Positions 16,380-28,500 of a stretch of 64,000 nt of DNA are shown here, piece by piece (position 1 is the first letter of the stretch; every line of letters begins with the position of its first letter). The notes beneath the pieces were generated by a model, which searched no databases, had not been told where the DNA came from, and saw only the letters and a program-made list of their open reading frames with translations. The stretch spans positions 2,088,965 through 2,152,964 of the forward strand of contig NW_017802602.1 of assembly GCF_001625305.1 (NCBI RefSeq), written 5' to 3'. Position numbers and translations under genes: made by a program. This DNA comes from Branchiostoma belcheri (lineage: Eukaryota > Chordata > Leptocardii > Amphioxiformes > Branchiostomatidae).

Positions 16380-19300
16380 TTTAATGGTTGGCATCAAGTT
16401 TTTTCTTCAGCATTCTTCTTCTTCTTGTCTCAATTGAGATCTGAGTCCTGTACATTGTAAAACAGCAACTGTAAAAGGCTGAGCTATAGTCACAACTCCT
16501 TTTTCCACGGCCCTGTATAGCTCCCAATAGGAGTTATCCCCAAACACACAAAAGCAACATAGTCAAGGGTAACGGTCAAGCATGCAGCAACGTATAATGT
16601 ACAGTTATCATCATCAGTACTTTACAATTTCTACCACGTACAAAGATTTTCAATACGAAAGCAAGTCACAGGGAAGTTATTTACAGAGGAGGGGGGGAGC
16701 TTGCTGAAGGCAAGAGCAACTGGAAGTAGTGGTAGTCCCCACCAATGTTACTGTACTTCGTTCTGGGAGATATCACTTTGAAATAGTACAAATAACCACA
16801 TAACTTTTAACATTTGCCTTACTTGCCTTGCGCCCTCCACTTCTAAATATAGCAAGAGATAAAGGGCTGACCTAGGCTTTAACCAGGTAACTTTAACCCC
16901 CCTTTTGCTGCATTTCAATGCTCTATAAAACTGGGTTTTGCTCACAAAAACCTTAGCAACTTTGGCTTACTGCTCAGTTTGTTGCTGTGTGAGATTTCAT
17001 CCATTCTACCATTTGGTATGGCCAAAGTTACTTCATTCTGGGAGGTGTCAATTTGAAATAGTACGTTTTGTTGCATTTCAATGCTCTGTAAAACTGGGTT
17101 TTGCTCACCAAAAAACTGTCAACTTTTCAGTCTGTTGCTGTGTAGTATTTAATCCATTCTACCATTGGTATGGCACAGAGGGATTGTTCACTGTGCTTCT
17201 TTCTTGGGAGACTGTCACAAAGTTTGAAGACTTTTTACACATCTCTCTCATGGACTGTTCAGTTTTACAAAGCTTTGATGGGTCTGTTTTTGCCATCATG
17301 CCGTGTCTCTGCATTAAAAATCTTCTCCAATTCTGTGAGCTTATGAGTTAAAGCATGGACACAGATTGTTGATATCATTTTCCTCTCTTCAGTTTTCTAA
17401 ATACAGCATATAGTTAAGCCTTTTCATCATAACAGCATGTAGAAAAGGTGTGCTTAAATTGAAGGTGTGTATCTCACCATTTATGAACATGCTCTGAAAC
17501 TGACAGTGGCGTCTATGCATTGTAATACATTTTGTATACCCCAATGATTTCAAGAGCTAGAAGATCTAGCTTTACATGTAAAATACATGTATCTTAACAT
17601 CACATGCTGTATCTTAGTTTAAGTATAGGTGGTGGGGGAGGGGGGCTACCAGTCCCCAGTTGCTCTTGGGTTCAAGAGAAGCTTCACATGGCCACAGTAT
17701 GAGATGCTCTCTTTTACAACTGATTCTGCCAATAAGCCTCCACACAGGCTGGGTCATCGACCCCTTCTGACCCTTGCCCTCTGGTCACCTGCCAACCTTT
17801 GACCCCATGGCAACAGTCAACCTTTAACCTCAAAATCGATCGATCTCAAGTTTTCCATTCAAATCTTGCAAACGTGAGGTCAAATTTTCGTGCCCCTCTG
17901 GGGAGGTCAAATTTTCTTGACCCTCCCGAGCAGAGGTTAAACGTCAAGGGTGAAAGGGTGCTGACAGTCTGTGGAGAGGCTTACCCTATATGTCAATCCT
18001 GAGTCTGGTACTTCATGTACATACAACATTGCAAGTTAGGACGATGCAGCTTCAGTTCAATTGTTTTCTTTGTACACAGAAAAAAGAAAAAGACGAACCT
18101 CCAGTGAAGTCATGCCTGTATGTGATACCCACGATGTAACAATGTTCGTAATTCTGAGAAATAAAAACTCCACTGGCAGATCACAAGTCAACACATCGTT
18201 TTTCTCGAAAATTCCTATCTTATTATCTATAATGTCACAAACAATATTACTCTTGTGTCCGTACAAAACGTTTTCATATCCACAAGCCTCAAATGATCTC
18301 ATGGCTGCTACCAAGGCTCTTCAAACTAGCCTACACTAGTATCCAAAAAGCAAAAATGGCCTTCGTGTTAAAAAACAAAAAAGGAGAGAAAAAAAATATC
18401 CCACTTTTGTCAACTTTTTCCCCAAGCTAAATTGTGTGGTGGAGCTAGCTACTGCACGTCAGGGCACCTACTGTATTCTCACGACTTAGAAAACTTCCCT
18501 TCCCCTCCCTACAACAGGAAAGGAACAGCCTGGATCCTTTTTTTACCCTCCCAAAGACAGTTGTCTCCACTGTCCTAGCGAAATGTAAGGACAATGCAGC
18601 TGAAATTTCTCCAGAAAGCTTACTTGACTTATTGTATCTCTGTGACTGTCACAGAACTTTCATGATGGGCCTTCAATATTTCATGTACAATGCAGAATTA
18701 CAGGCTCAGTAAGGGATTGGACATCCGACTTCCATTTTTCATTAAAAAAGAAAACAGGTCTAAAGAAACAATACCACAGGCTGTTGTGCATCATTAAGAT
18801 CCATCAGACTACCTTTGGGACCTAGGTTGTTAATGATGTAATCTGGCAACAGAGAACAATCCAATGCATTGTGTAGCTCACGACAGACACTACTGTAATT
18901 TCATGTCACCCAGACAATTCACCATACACTGAATTTTCTTGGAAAGTAATGTCTGAAAGAAATATGTTTGGTCTTGACAGATACAGCATTTTGCCAATCA
19001 TTTGTACATTTCTTTCTCATAAAAAGTCGAACAGCTTTTGCCAGGGCTAGTACAGATTTTGGTTACTAGTACTGGTATTATCTTTGAACGGAGGAGACAA
19101 CTGGCTTTGGTACATAGACTTAGTAGGTACTGCATCTACCGTAATGGATCACTGCTAGTCTCAATACAGTAAGCCAAATCCTTAGACAATCTGACGTGCC
19201 GTTTTTGTGTTGTTTTGATGTGCTGTTTTTGTGTTGTTTTCACCGGGCGGTTGTTACTTCCATTTCTACACACACACATTTTTGTAGGAGGTTCTGAGTT

Positions 19301-19505
19301 TTCTGTTCGATCGGGTTTCCTGACCTAGCTAGCTCGGTTTTCCCCTTCCTCGATTTTTTTTCTTCTTCATAATCTCTCTCTTTCTCCTCACGTTTGTTTT
19401 TTCTTCACAGTACATCACACCATTCCCAGCAACACACTCAAGTTTTGTTTCTCCAGTCAGGTTCGTTCTCCGTTGTGCAAAGTTTTGTCCTCCAGGAATC
19501 TCCGA

Positions 19506-19591
19506 CTACTTCTTGATGTGCCTCGACGACGTCGATCGCCCGGTCGTGTCTCCGTCTTTCTCTCGCCCTGACGCGCTTCCTCTCCGCAAAC
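19506..19591 (-). CDS. CSNK1D/E: Candidate terminal coding exon 10 of the CK1 gene
   Basis: Acceptor TGTAG, phase matching exon 8 or exon 9, then a Ser/Arg/Lys-rich tail ending in RHIKK and a TAG stop. It does not resemble vertebrate CK1 C-termini, so support is splice site, phase and composition only. Confidence 0.5.
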
Positions 19592-22500
19592 CTACACGTA
19601 AAAAAAATGATAAAAGACAACGTTAGGGAAGCCACGCCACAAAGCAAGCCTAAATTCCACGTAAAACAAGAGGAAGGGAAAAAAAACAAACAGACGAACC
19701 CAGTGAGATAGAACAGGGAAAGACGAAACAAAAGAATTTCTGCACATAAAAAAACAGCCAAAGACACTAAAAAAAAAAGGCAAAGACACTAAAAAAAGGC
19801 AAAGACGCTAAAAGAAACCCAAAGAATAAGCGACAGCAGTTACACAGCAAGAGAAGTGAGACAGTATCGACATGAGGTTTAAAAAGTGGACAGCAGGGGA
19901 AGTAAGAAGGGAAGGGATGAACCACTAACAACGACACATGCAGTCATGCTGACGTCACGGGGGACAAATCGCACCAAGCAACGTTCTTCTCTAGGAAGTG
20001 CAAGTATTTTTTTTTTTTGGATGGGGGGGTAAGTTTGCCGAGGGGAGTTGTACTGATATGTAAGTAAGTTGTATTATTATTAATGTTTTTATACTTAATT
20101 TTTGTACTGATATGTAAGTAAGTTGTATTATTATTAATGTTTTGTGCACACCCCCTGTTGTGGGTAATGTTTTACGTGAAAGGGGGACGGGATGCGGTGG
20201 CGTTGTAACCAGGGCAAGCTGCATCTAGACTTCAGACCATCCCATGCTACGGTACAGGGTTACGTACTTCCGTAAGAGGCTTCGGGCGTGATGTGGGAAG
20301 ACTTTCTCCTTTCGGCCTTGGCCCGTTTCTGTTTGGGACCTAGAGAAGGGGTGATGAAGACAGTCGGAATCTTCACACCACGCCTCCGCCACTCACACGA
20401 TCGGCACACCGCCGCCGCACACGGGGGATGCGCAGGGACCAACCACTACAGAGCTTGCAATTTCTCATTCCGAGGCCTCACTGACTCAATTTTATGGATG
20501 ACATCCGCTGGAGACTTCTAAACTTGTGAGCGCGGGCAAATGAAAATGATTCCGGCCAAAAATAAAAACGCTGCTAAACCACAGGAATACAAACTAAGCT
20601 TTGAATTTGTGGTAGTACATAGGCAGGTATAAGACAAGCCAGCACATGCTGACCATTTCTTGAGTCGTGGAGCTTCAGTAGCCTAGGTGCCATCCTCCAG
20701 AGTTACCACCGGCTCCTTGTTGTCGCTAGCTACCATGGACTACAGAGGATGGCACCCAGGCCAGAGCCTCGGAGGACGTGATTATTATTTTTTTTTACAA
20801 CAGGCAAAAATCAATGTGAGCGCAGATGTCATCCATAAAATCAAATCAGTGTGGCCCAACTTCTCTTTCTTTCCTTCTTTCTATCGGTTGCAGTCGAGTC
20901 AAAACGGCATTCGTTCGTTCGTTCGTTCGTTCATTTGCTAACTTCTTAGTGACGATGCAAACTGTGTGAGTGGGTCCGTGCTCATGCGGACTAGAGAAAA
21001 CCTCAAGAACACATCAGACGTTGGGGTGGAATGAGGTATGTGAGGTACAGATATAAACCACAAGGTCTGTACAAAACACTGCTCTGCATCCTATTAACAC
21101 ATTCGATTTATTGGTTTGCTTGGTGAGCAACCATGGTGCCAAAGTAGTTGGTTTGCATTTGCTATTTCAAACTGTATTTTGCATGTTTTATGTTCTTGAG
21201 CAAAAGATCTTAAAACCACATTTGTGCTTGCTATCTGATGCTCACAAATCCATGTGAATAGAAATGTTGGTTAATACTCTAAGTAACAAGGGCTAGTCTT
21301 TGAAGCCAACTGGAAGAATTTTGAAATAGTATACCAAATGATACTCCTAATTATTCTAGTGTTTTAAACTGGTTACATTAATCTTTTACATGTATTTGGG
21401 TTTCTTTCATCTTTTCTTGATGACTTTCAAAAAGCTATTTTTTAAACAAATTTTGAGAGAATTGGCATTTGGCAACTTTTTTTCCAAGCTTCGTGAACTG
21501 TGATGTTACGGTAGAACAGTGAGTAAGTACAGACCTTGAGGTTAGAGAGTCGACACGAAAAACATCCTGGAGGAAAGGAACATACACATGACCTTCAACT
21601 GCGACCCTGATGCCCCCCTCCCCCATCTAGCTATCTCCAAGTGGCTGAGGACAGATGCTCAGGCTGCATTATGGGTCTCATAGGCTGAAACCTGGGCAGA
21701 GTCTGTGAAGGATAGTACCACTCTGGCAACAGAAGAAAAGCCACCACCAAACGTAAAGCCCTCAAGAAGATAGGGCAAGTCAAGGTAAACAGACCAAGAC
21801 GTCCTTTTGAAATAAGTTGAGTTTTGAAGAGTTTGGAGACGCTTGAAGAAAACACACTGATCTTGTATTGGTAATTTTGTTAGGTTAGTTGACCATCAAA
21901 AGAGGAAAGTGTACAATCATCTGAGGCACTTGTGGCACACTTGTTTTGATTTCTATAGCCCTTGAGTGCTGTTCCTCAGTAAGTGTATCTCTTGGGGAAA
22001 CAGAGCATTACATACAATGAATGAGAAGACCTTCAAATTTGTATAGATTTAGCTTCTGGTCTGAATCATCATTGTTATCATCAAGTGTCGATCTTTGGCC
22101 TTGGTAAATTTTTTAAACAGTAGTATCTGACAAAACACTAGAAAATTGTACAGACTCAACTTCCGATTTAAATTGTGGTGAACTGCACTTTTTGCAAGAA
22201 ATTTGAGAGAAAGATGCAAGAATTTTGCGAGCGCAAGCCGTTGAACCACACCGCCAGCCAGCCGACCAAACCAGCCCTGCGTACCTAGCCCAGAGTTCAG
22301 CCCTGTTCCCACCAGGTTCCCAGAGTGTATGTGAGAGGCGGACATACGCGCCGGGTCAGTACGCCCTGTCGCCGTCAGGTCAGAGGTCGACACATTGGGC
22401 GCCGTCCCGCGGTGCAGCCGCATGCTCACTCTCCGCTCCCGCTCCGCCCGGGACAAAGGTCGTGGAGAGGTCGCTGAAAGGTAAGAGGTGAGAGGTCGTC

Positions 22501-25500
22501 TTACTGCACCGGAGCCAGCATAGAACGTACTGTACCTGCGCGGAACCCCTAATGTATCGTGCATAGCACTTCGGCAGAACATCTCATATAAGGTCGTATT
22601 CACGTATATAACGTTAATATCACGACTGTAGTTTCCAAATGTTATGGTGGAAAAGCAGGGCTCTACCCAAGCAATGAAGCAATTGTGCTTTCTAGCACCT
22701 CTCCCAAAATGTTCAAATTTAGGCCTTTCTCAGTTAGTATTTCCACGAAGATTTGATTATGGGAACACCTCTCCCCTAAGGATTTCTGAGGAGACCCCTA
22801 GAAAAGATATTGTCTGGCAAAATTACAGGCAAAGTTCTGATGCGAAGTTGACCAAACGTCAAACGTGAAAAATCAGGGTTTCACACAGGCGCAGTACGTT
22901 CTGCCGACGTGCTAAAAGAGCCAAACACAGGGGAGGGTTAGCCACACACCAACCAGTTGATTCCTCTTGCAGCCTACCTAAAGTTAGAATTTCCAAAAAA
23001 ATGTCTAAACTGTGGTTAGAATGTTTTGGAAAAAAGCTGAAAAAAACACCACCTAATCTGTCCCCAGCCACTAACTACACATGGTAGAAACTTCAATGTA
23101 AGCCTAGTTGTTACTGATTATGAGCAAGAATCTACATTGGGAAGATTTTTTAAGACAAAAATCAGAGCTTGAAGAATCAACAGTTTCTCAACATCAAGCT
23201 TACTTGAGGCATTACACAAGTCACAACACACAAGCCATTGGTTAGTTCAATCACAGTTAGCTGAACGCTGGCCACAATCAATTTGAGAAGAGAATGGCAG
23301 TTTGGATATCTGATTAAGATTTCTAAAACCAGAAAAAAATATAGAGTAAGGATTCTCTTTCAATGCATTGGCATGTGATTGATATACCATTGTACATTAA
23401 AAATCAAGGTAAAATACAATACTTACAAATGTAAGGGTTAAAATTTCCATTCTCTTTCCAAATCCAAAATGACCAGTGTTTTGGTACTCCACACAAAAAT
23501 TAGTACGTGCTGACAATCAAGCTTCTAACAGCCCAACCAGTGGAGGGGCAGCTAGAAGCTTGATGTAGTCAGGCTAAAGTCATTGACTAACTTTTGGCCA
23601 TAATGTAGGACTAGATCATTTGTTAGTACAAATGTACAGTATTTTCCATCAAGCTTCTATGGGCCCGACCAATTTGGAAGGGCAGCTAGAAGCTTGATTA
23701 GTCATTAGGCTAGATCATTGTCTTGTGTTACGGTTAGTCATCAAGCTTCTAGTAGCCTGACCAGTGGAAGGGCCTCCAGAGGCCAAACCAGTGGAAGGAC
23801 AGCTATAAGCTTGATGTACATGTAGTCATGAGGCTAGAATCATTAGTAAGTGTTGACAATCAAGCTTCTAGGGGCCTAAGCAATGGAAGGGATGCAAGAA
23901 GCATAATGTAGTTAGGTTTGATCACTATTGAGTGTTGGCTATCATGCTTCTAGTGTCCCAACCAGTGGAAAGTCTGCTAGAAGCTTCATGTAATCAGGCT
24001 AAATGATTGGTTAGTTCCTGTGCTGCGTTCCCTGCTACGACATCCAACTTACGAGCAGCAGGCGAGGGCGTGGCGGCCTGTGGGCTGGTGGCGTCCCCGG
24101 TGCGTAACCTGCCCGCGGTGGCGGTGCCGGTGAGCGCCCGCGGCGTGGAGGTCCGCGGGTTGTTGTGGTGGTGGTGCCGGTCCTCTCTCCTGTCACGGTC
24201 CGTGTCGTCTGAACTTCTACTGCTGCCACCCTGGTAATAACATCGGGGAGGGGAAAATAGAACCACAAGGATTAATAATCAGGCCATAGATATCGTAAGT
24301 ACAGTCAAATCGTTACAAGTGACCACCTCTATATAAGGACCACCTGGCCACAATGACCAACATTAGAATCTAGCCGTAGCTGTTCACATAAAGCAGATTT
24401 TAAGGGTCCTTTGAGTGGTCTTCTTGGGCAGTTTTGACTGTAAAGGTAACAAGATGAAAACAGTGTGCTTGGATCTGACCCAAAGGTGTGTACCAAGGTA
24501 CAGATTTTCCTGGCATCAAGCTCTTGTTTTCATCTTCGAGTTTAGCATTATTTTTTCCAGATCTGAGAACCAACAAATTAATTCAGGGTAGCCTTATATG
24601 TCAAATCATCGGGCAAAAGTTGCAGTGTAGGCCTCATGCAGTTTTACCAGTTTCCAATGATCAGCAGAACGTTTCTTCAATTTGTCCTGGTCAAAGATAA
24701 TTTTTAATTTTAAACATTCAATGTTACATGATTGAAAGTTGTGAAAGCTAGACAAGAAAACATTGTTTTAATCTGAAATTTAGATACTATTTCATATTCA
24801 ATCACCCAATCCAAGCGAAAATTTTCAATAATACGGAGCTTTTTGTCCTACATATAATTTCATACTTAATAACAAGATAAAGCACATCAAATAAAGCACG
24901 TTCAAAGATTGGAAAATCACATCAAATCTTCAACTAAACAAACCATACCAGTTCTCACAAATTTGTTATAAGAGTTAAGAAATTGGAGGCTTTACATTTT
25001 TTTAGGCAATTGTTAGTTTTTCATCTACTCACTGCAAAAGCCCATTTCTAGTGTTATAAGGAAGCCTGATCAAATACATAATAGAAACTTTTCATCAATC
25101 ATTTCTATAGGCACAAGCATCTGAATTCCACAAGGTGTAAGTAAATGTACAAGAGCACTGCAATTCATTTTCAATTCATCTATCGATCAAATTGTCATGT
25201 CAATCTTAAAGGCTCAAAGGGGTCAAAGTACATTGTAGCACCACACAAGCATGCAAGACACCCCCGTCTTCCCCTAGCAGAAAGAATGTGAACTGCAGGA
25301 AACCAAATCAAACCTCCCCACCCCTCATGCAAAAAAAAGGTAGTAGTAGAGTAACAATCTGGAGGGCCAAACCTCGTTGGTACTTACAAATTTTAGCATA
25401 TTCCAGTCAAACACGTAGTCATAAGTGAACCCCTGCCTATGAAACAAATTTCGGAACAACTGCCTTAGATACGAGTAGTCTGGTTTGTCGTCAAAGCGAA

Positions 25501-28500
25501 TCGATCGGCAGTAATTTAGGTAGGTCGCAAACTCCGCTGAAAAGAGAAAAAGAAATGAGAGGTTCACAAAACGGATCTAAGTGACGGTATATCAGGGCCT
25601 GCGCTGGCTGCACCTGGGGTGCTGTGTGGTCTCGTCAGATGAACTTCAACTTCACGAAATTCTGACTAAAAATAAGTCAAAATGTAAGATAAAATTGAGA
25701 TTGACAAAAAGTGGCGAAAATGTACATCATTCCTCATAACATTTTTGTCAAATGTTTTCAAATTAGGTACATGCTTGATGAGTTCAAGTGTCAAAAAGTA
25801 AGAGCAAAGTTTGTTTCAATGTTGACAGAAATGACAGTTTTTGTGGGTCTAGATTTGAATTCTACACCTTAATTTTAACCTTCTCCCGACTGCCTACCCT
25901 TGTGAACAACACAAATTTGATGTCAAAAGGTTACTTTAGCAGGGAGCAGGTTAAACTATTCAACTTAAAGCTTTCGAATACTTCAGAGGTATCCTGACAA
26001 ACCACACAAAACTCCAAGTCTAGCCAAGCAGGCCCCTGAAACGTATATATATAAAACAGTAGCAATACTTACAAGGTGATACAAATTCCAGTCAAACACG
26101 TAGTCATATGTGAACCCCTGTCTATGGAACAGGTTTCGGAACAATTGCCTAAGATACGAGTATTCCGGTTTTGCATCGAACCGGAGCGAGCGACAGTAAT
26201 TTATGTAGGTCGCAAATTCCGCTGGAAGAGAAAGAGACGCAAAAACACAAACTTTAAAAACCTCGACCCCCTAAAGATTGGAGCAGGTTTTATGGAGGTA
26301 AAAAAATGATGTGCTACCTTACGTGCAAAGTGAAAAGACTACTTTACACTTGTATAAACTTCAACTAAACCTTTTAACACTTGTATAAACTTGAACTACA
26401 CTAAGTTTAAAGGAAATGACAAGTCACAGGTGAGTTAAAAACAACCACATCTTTAAACCAACCACAACAGTTACTGTGAAGGTACATTTCGATGGACACA
26501 CTTAGTGATGCATACCGGTTCACTGGACTTGGATCCGGACTTGTAAGAATGTTTAGGTCCAAGTCCAAAAAAACCTAAAAGTCAAGAACCGAGTCCGGAC
26601 TTATTACCATAAAAGACCATTTCACATACCCCTTTTCTTTTTAAACCACCTAAAACCTTCCGTAGATTCAAAAATCTTTGCTGTAAAATGAAGAAAACAT
26701 TGCCATCGGGCATCGTCAAGTACAGGCCTCCATGTTATGTGGCCAAAGTTTCACCCAGACAACATTGCAAGGTTGCCAACATGCAATTTTGTATATGCCA
26801 TGGGTTTAGGTCCAGACTTACAAGTCCGGACCTGAACCTAAACCTCTGGACTTGAATCCGGACCTGAACCTAAAATTGGGTTTAGGTATGCATCACTAGA
26901 CACACGTGACACCAATGCCACACAAATTTGACATCATGGATAACATCATCTGAAGATGTATCTGCACAAAAAACATTGTCAACAGCAGATTTCTATTACC
27001 CTGGGTGCCATCCTCTGTAGTAACTGCTGGCTTTCTCTTTTCATTTGCTACCACATCACCAGTTACTTGGAGGGTAGCAAGTGACAGGAGGAAACCAGCA
27101 TTAATTAACTATAGAAGTTGGAACCCAGGTTAAGATTTCATAACATTTTCTGAGGGTCATCCATGATATCAAATCTATGTGGTCTTATGACAATATAGAA
27201 TCTGATCCAAAAGTTGCTCTACACATATAAAGTTTTAGGGATGTGACTTATTTAAGACTAAATCTGCAACTGCCTCTTCAAAAATCTAACCAAAAGCAAC
27301 AGTGAAGAAAAAGGTGATTTATTCCATAATATATCTATACTTGTAACTTCACAGCCACATATTTTGTAGTTATAGAGTTTAAGCTTGTTCCAACACAAAG
27401 AAATAACTCACCATAAATTTTTGGTCGAATATTTTGGTGAATATTTCTTTGTGTTGGAACAAGCTTACACTCTAAAACTATGGATTCTACCAACGCAAGA
27501 GTTTTATACCAAACACTTCCTACTACACACAGACAGTGGTGCTTCCACCACTGACACGAGAACTTACAGGGATATCCCTTGCACAGGACCTCTATGGGAG
27601 TGGACATTTTCTTTTCGGATATCCTCTCGTATTTCTGGCGCTTGGTGGCGGCCTTGAGGCCCTGCCACGGCAGACTGCCCAGGTTAAAGTACATCAGGAC
27701 ATAACCCAGAGACTCCATGTCGTCTCTTCTGCTTTGTTCTAGAGGGAGGGAGAGAAAAGACAACATACAATACTTTATACAGCGATTGTACAAAGTATAA
27801 GTGGTATCTACTGCAGTTATAGTAAAGAACATCAGGTTAAAGTACATCAGGACATAACCCAGAGACTCCATGTCGTCTCTTCTGCTTTGTTCTGCAGGGA
27901 GGAAGAAAACAAAAACATACAAAATTTACATAATGTACAACAATTGTACAAGGTGCAAGTGGTATCTTCTGCAGTTATAGCATAGAGCAAACATACTATG
28001 AGACTGCGACGAAAAGGCTAAACTTTATGTCCAACACTAATAGTAAATTTGGACTTGCCCAATTTACTTTTAGTGTTGGACATAACTTTTTGGCTTTTAT
28101 ATGTTTTACACACATGCTAAAATACTATGAGACTAACATACCTTACAAAAGACTTTTGAAAAAAAAAAGAGAATTTGGGATGAAAATATCCTTCTACAAT
28201 CATTGGTGGAATTTCTAGCATTGTGTAGCAGAATAGTGCAAACATACTTTGAGACTAAATGTGCTCTGAAATGCTATTTCCTGCATTTTGAGGAGCAAAT
28301 TTTGCTGGCAGTCTAAGCTTGGTTTAATGGCAATCTCTTTCCATATATTTGCAGACTAATTCCTTCAAATGATGGAAAGACAGATGCTGAACACTAAGTT
28401 CATGTTTCAGAAAGCAGAACACATTTCATGACAAAAAATGCTCAAACAAACAAACAAACAAACAAACAAACAAAAACAAACAAACGCACCTATTCCTAAG

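Noticed and set aside
16938..17351. 137-codon plus ORF between RSAD1 and CK1
   Set aside because: Contains an internal direct repeat (TTGCTGTGT..ATTTNATCCATTCTACCA) and low-complexity residues; lies in the likely CK1 3' UTR.
22049..22284. Read-through of CK1 exon 8 to a stop at 22049
   Set aside because: The reading becomes non-conserved hydrophobic sequence right after a good donor (CTAG/GTACGC), so splicing is preferred, though not proven.
23505..24005. CRISPR-like look of evenly spaced repeats
   Set aside because: Units are long, imperfect, self-palindromic and sit in an intron of an animal gene.
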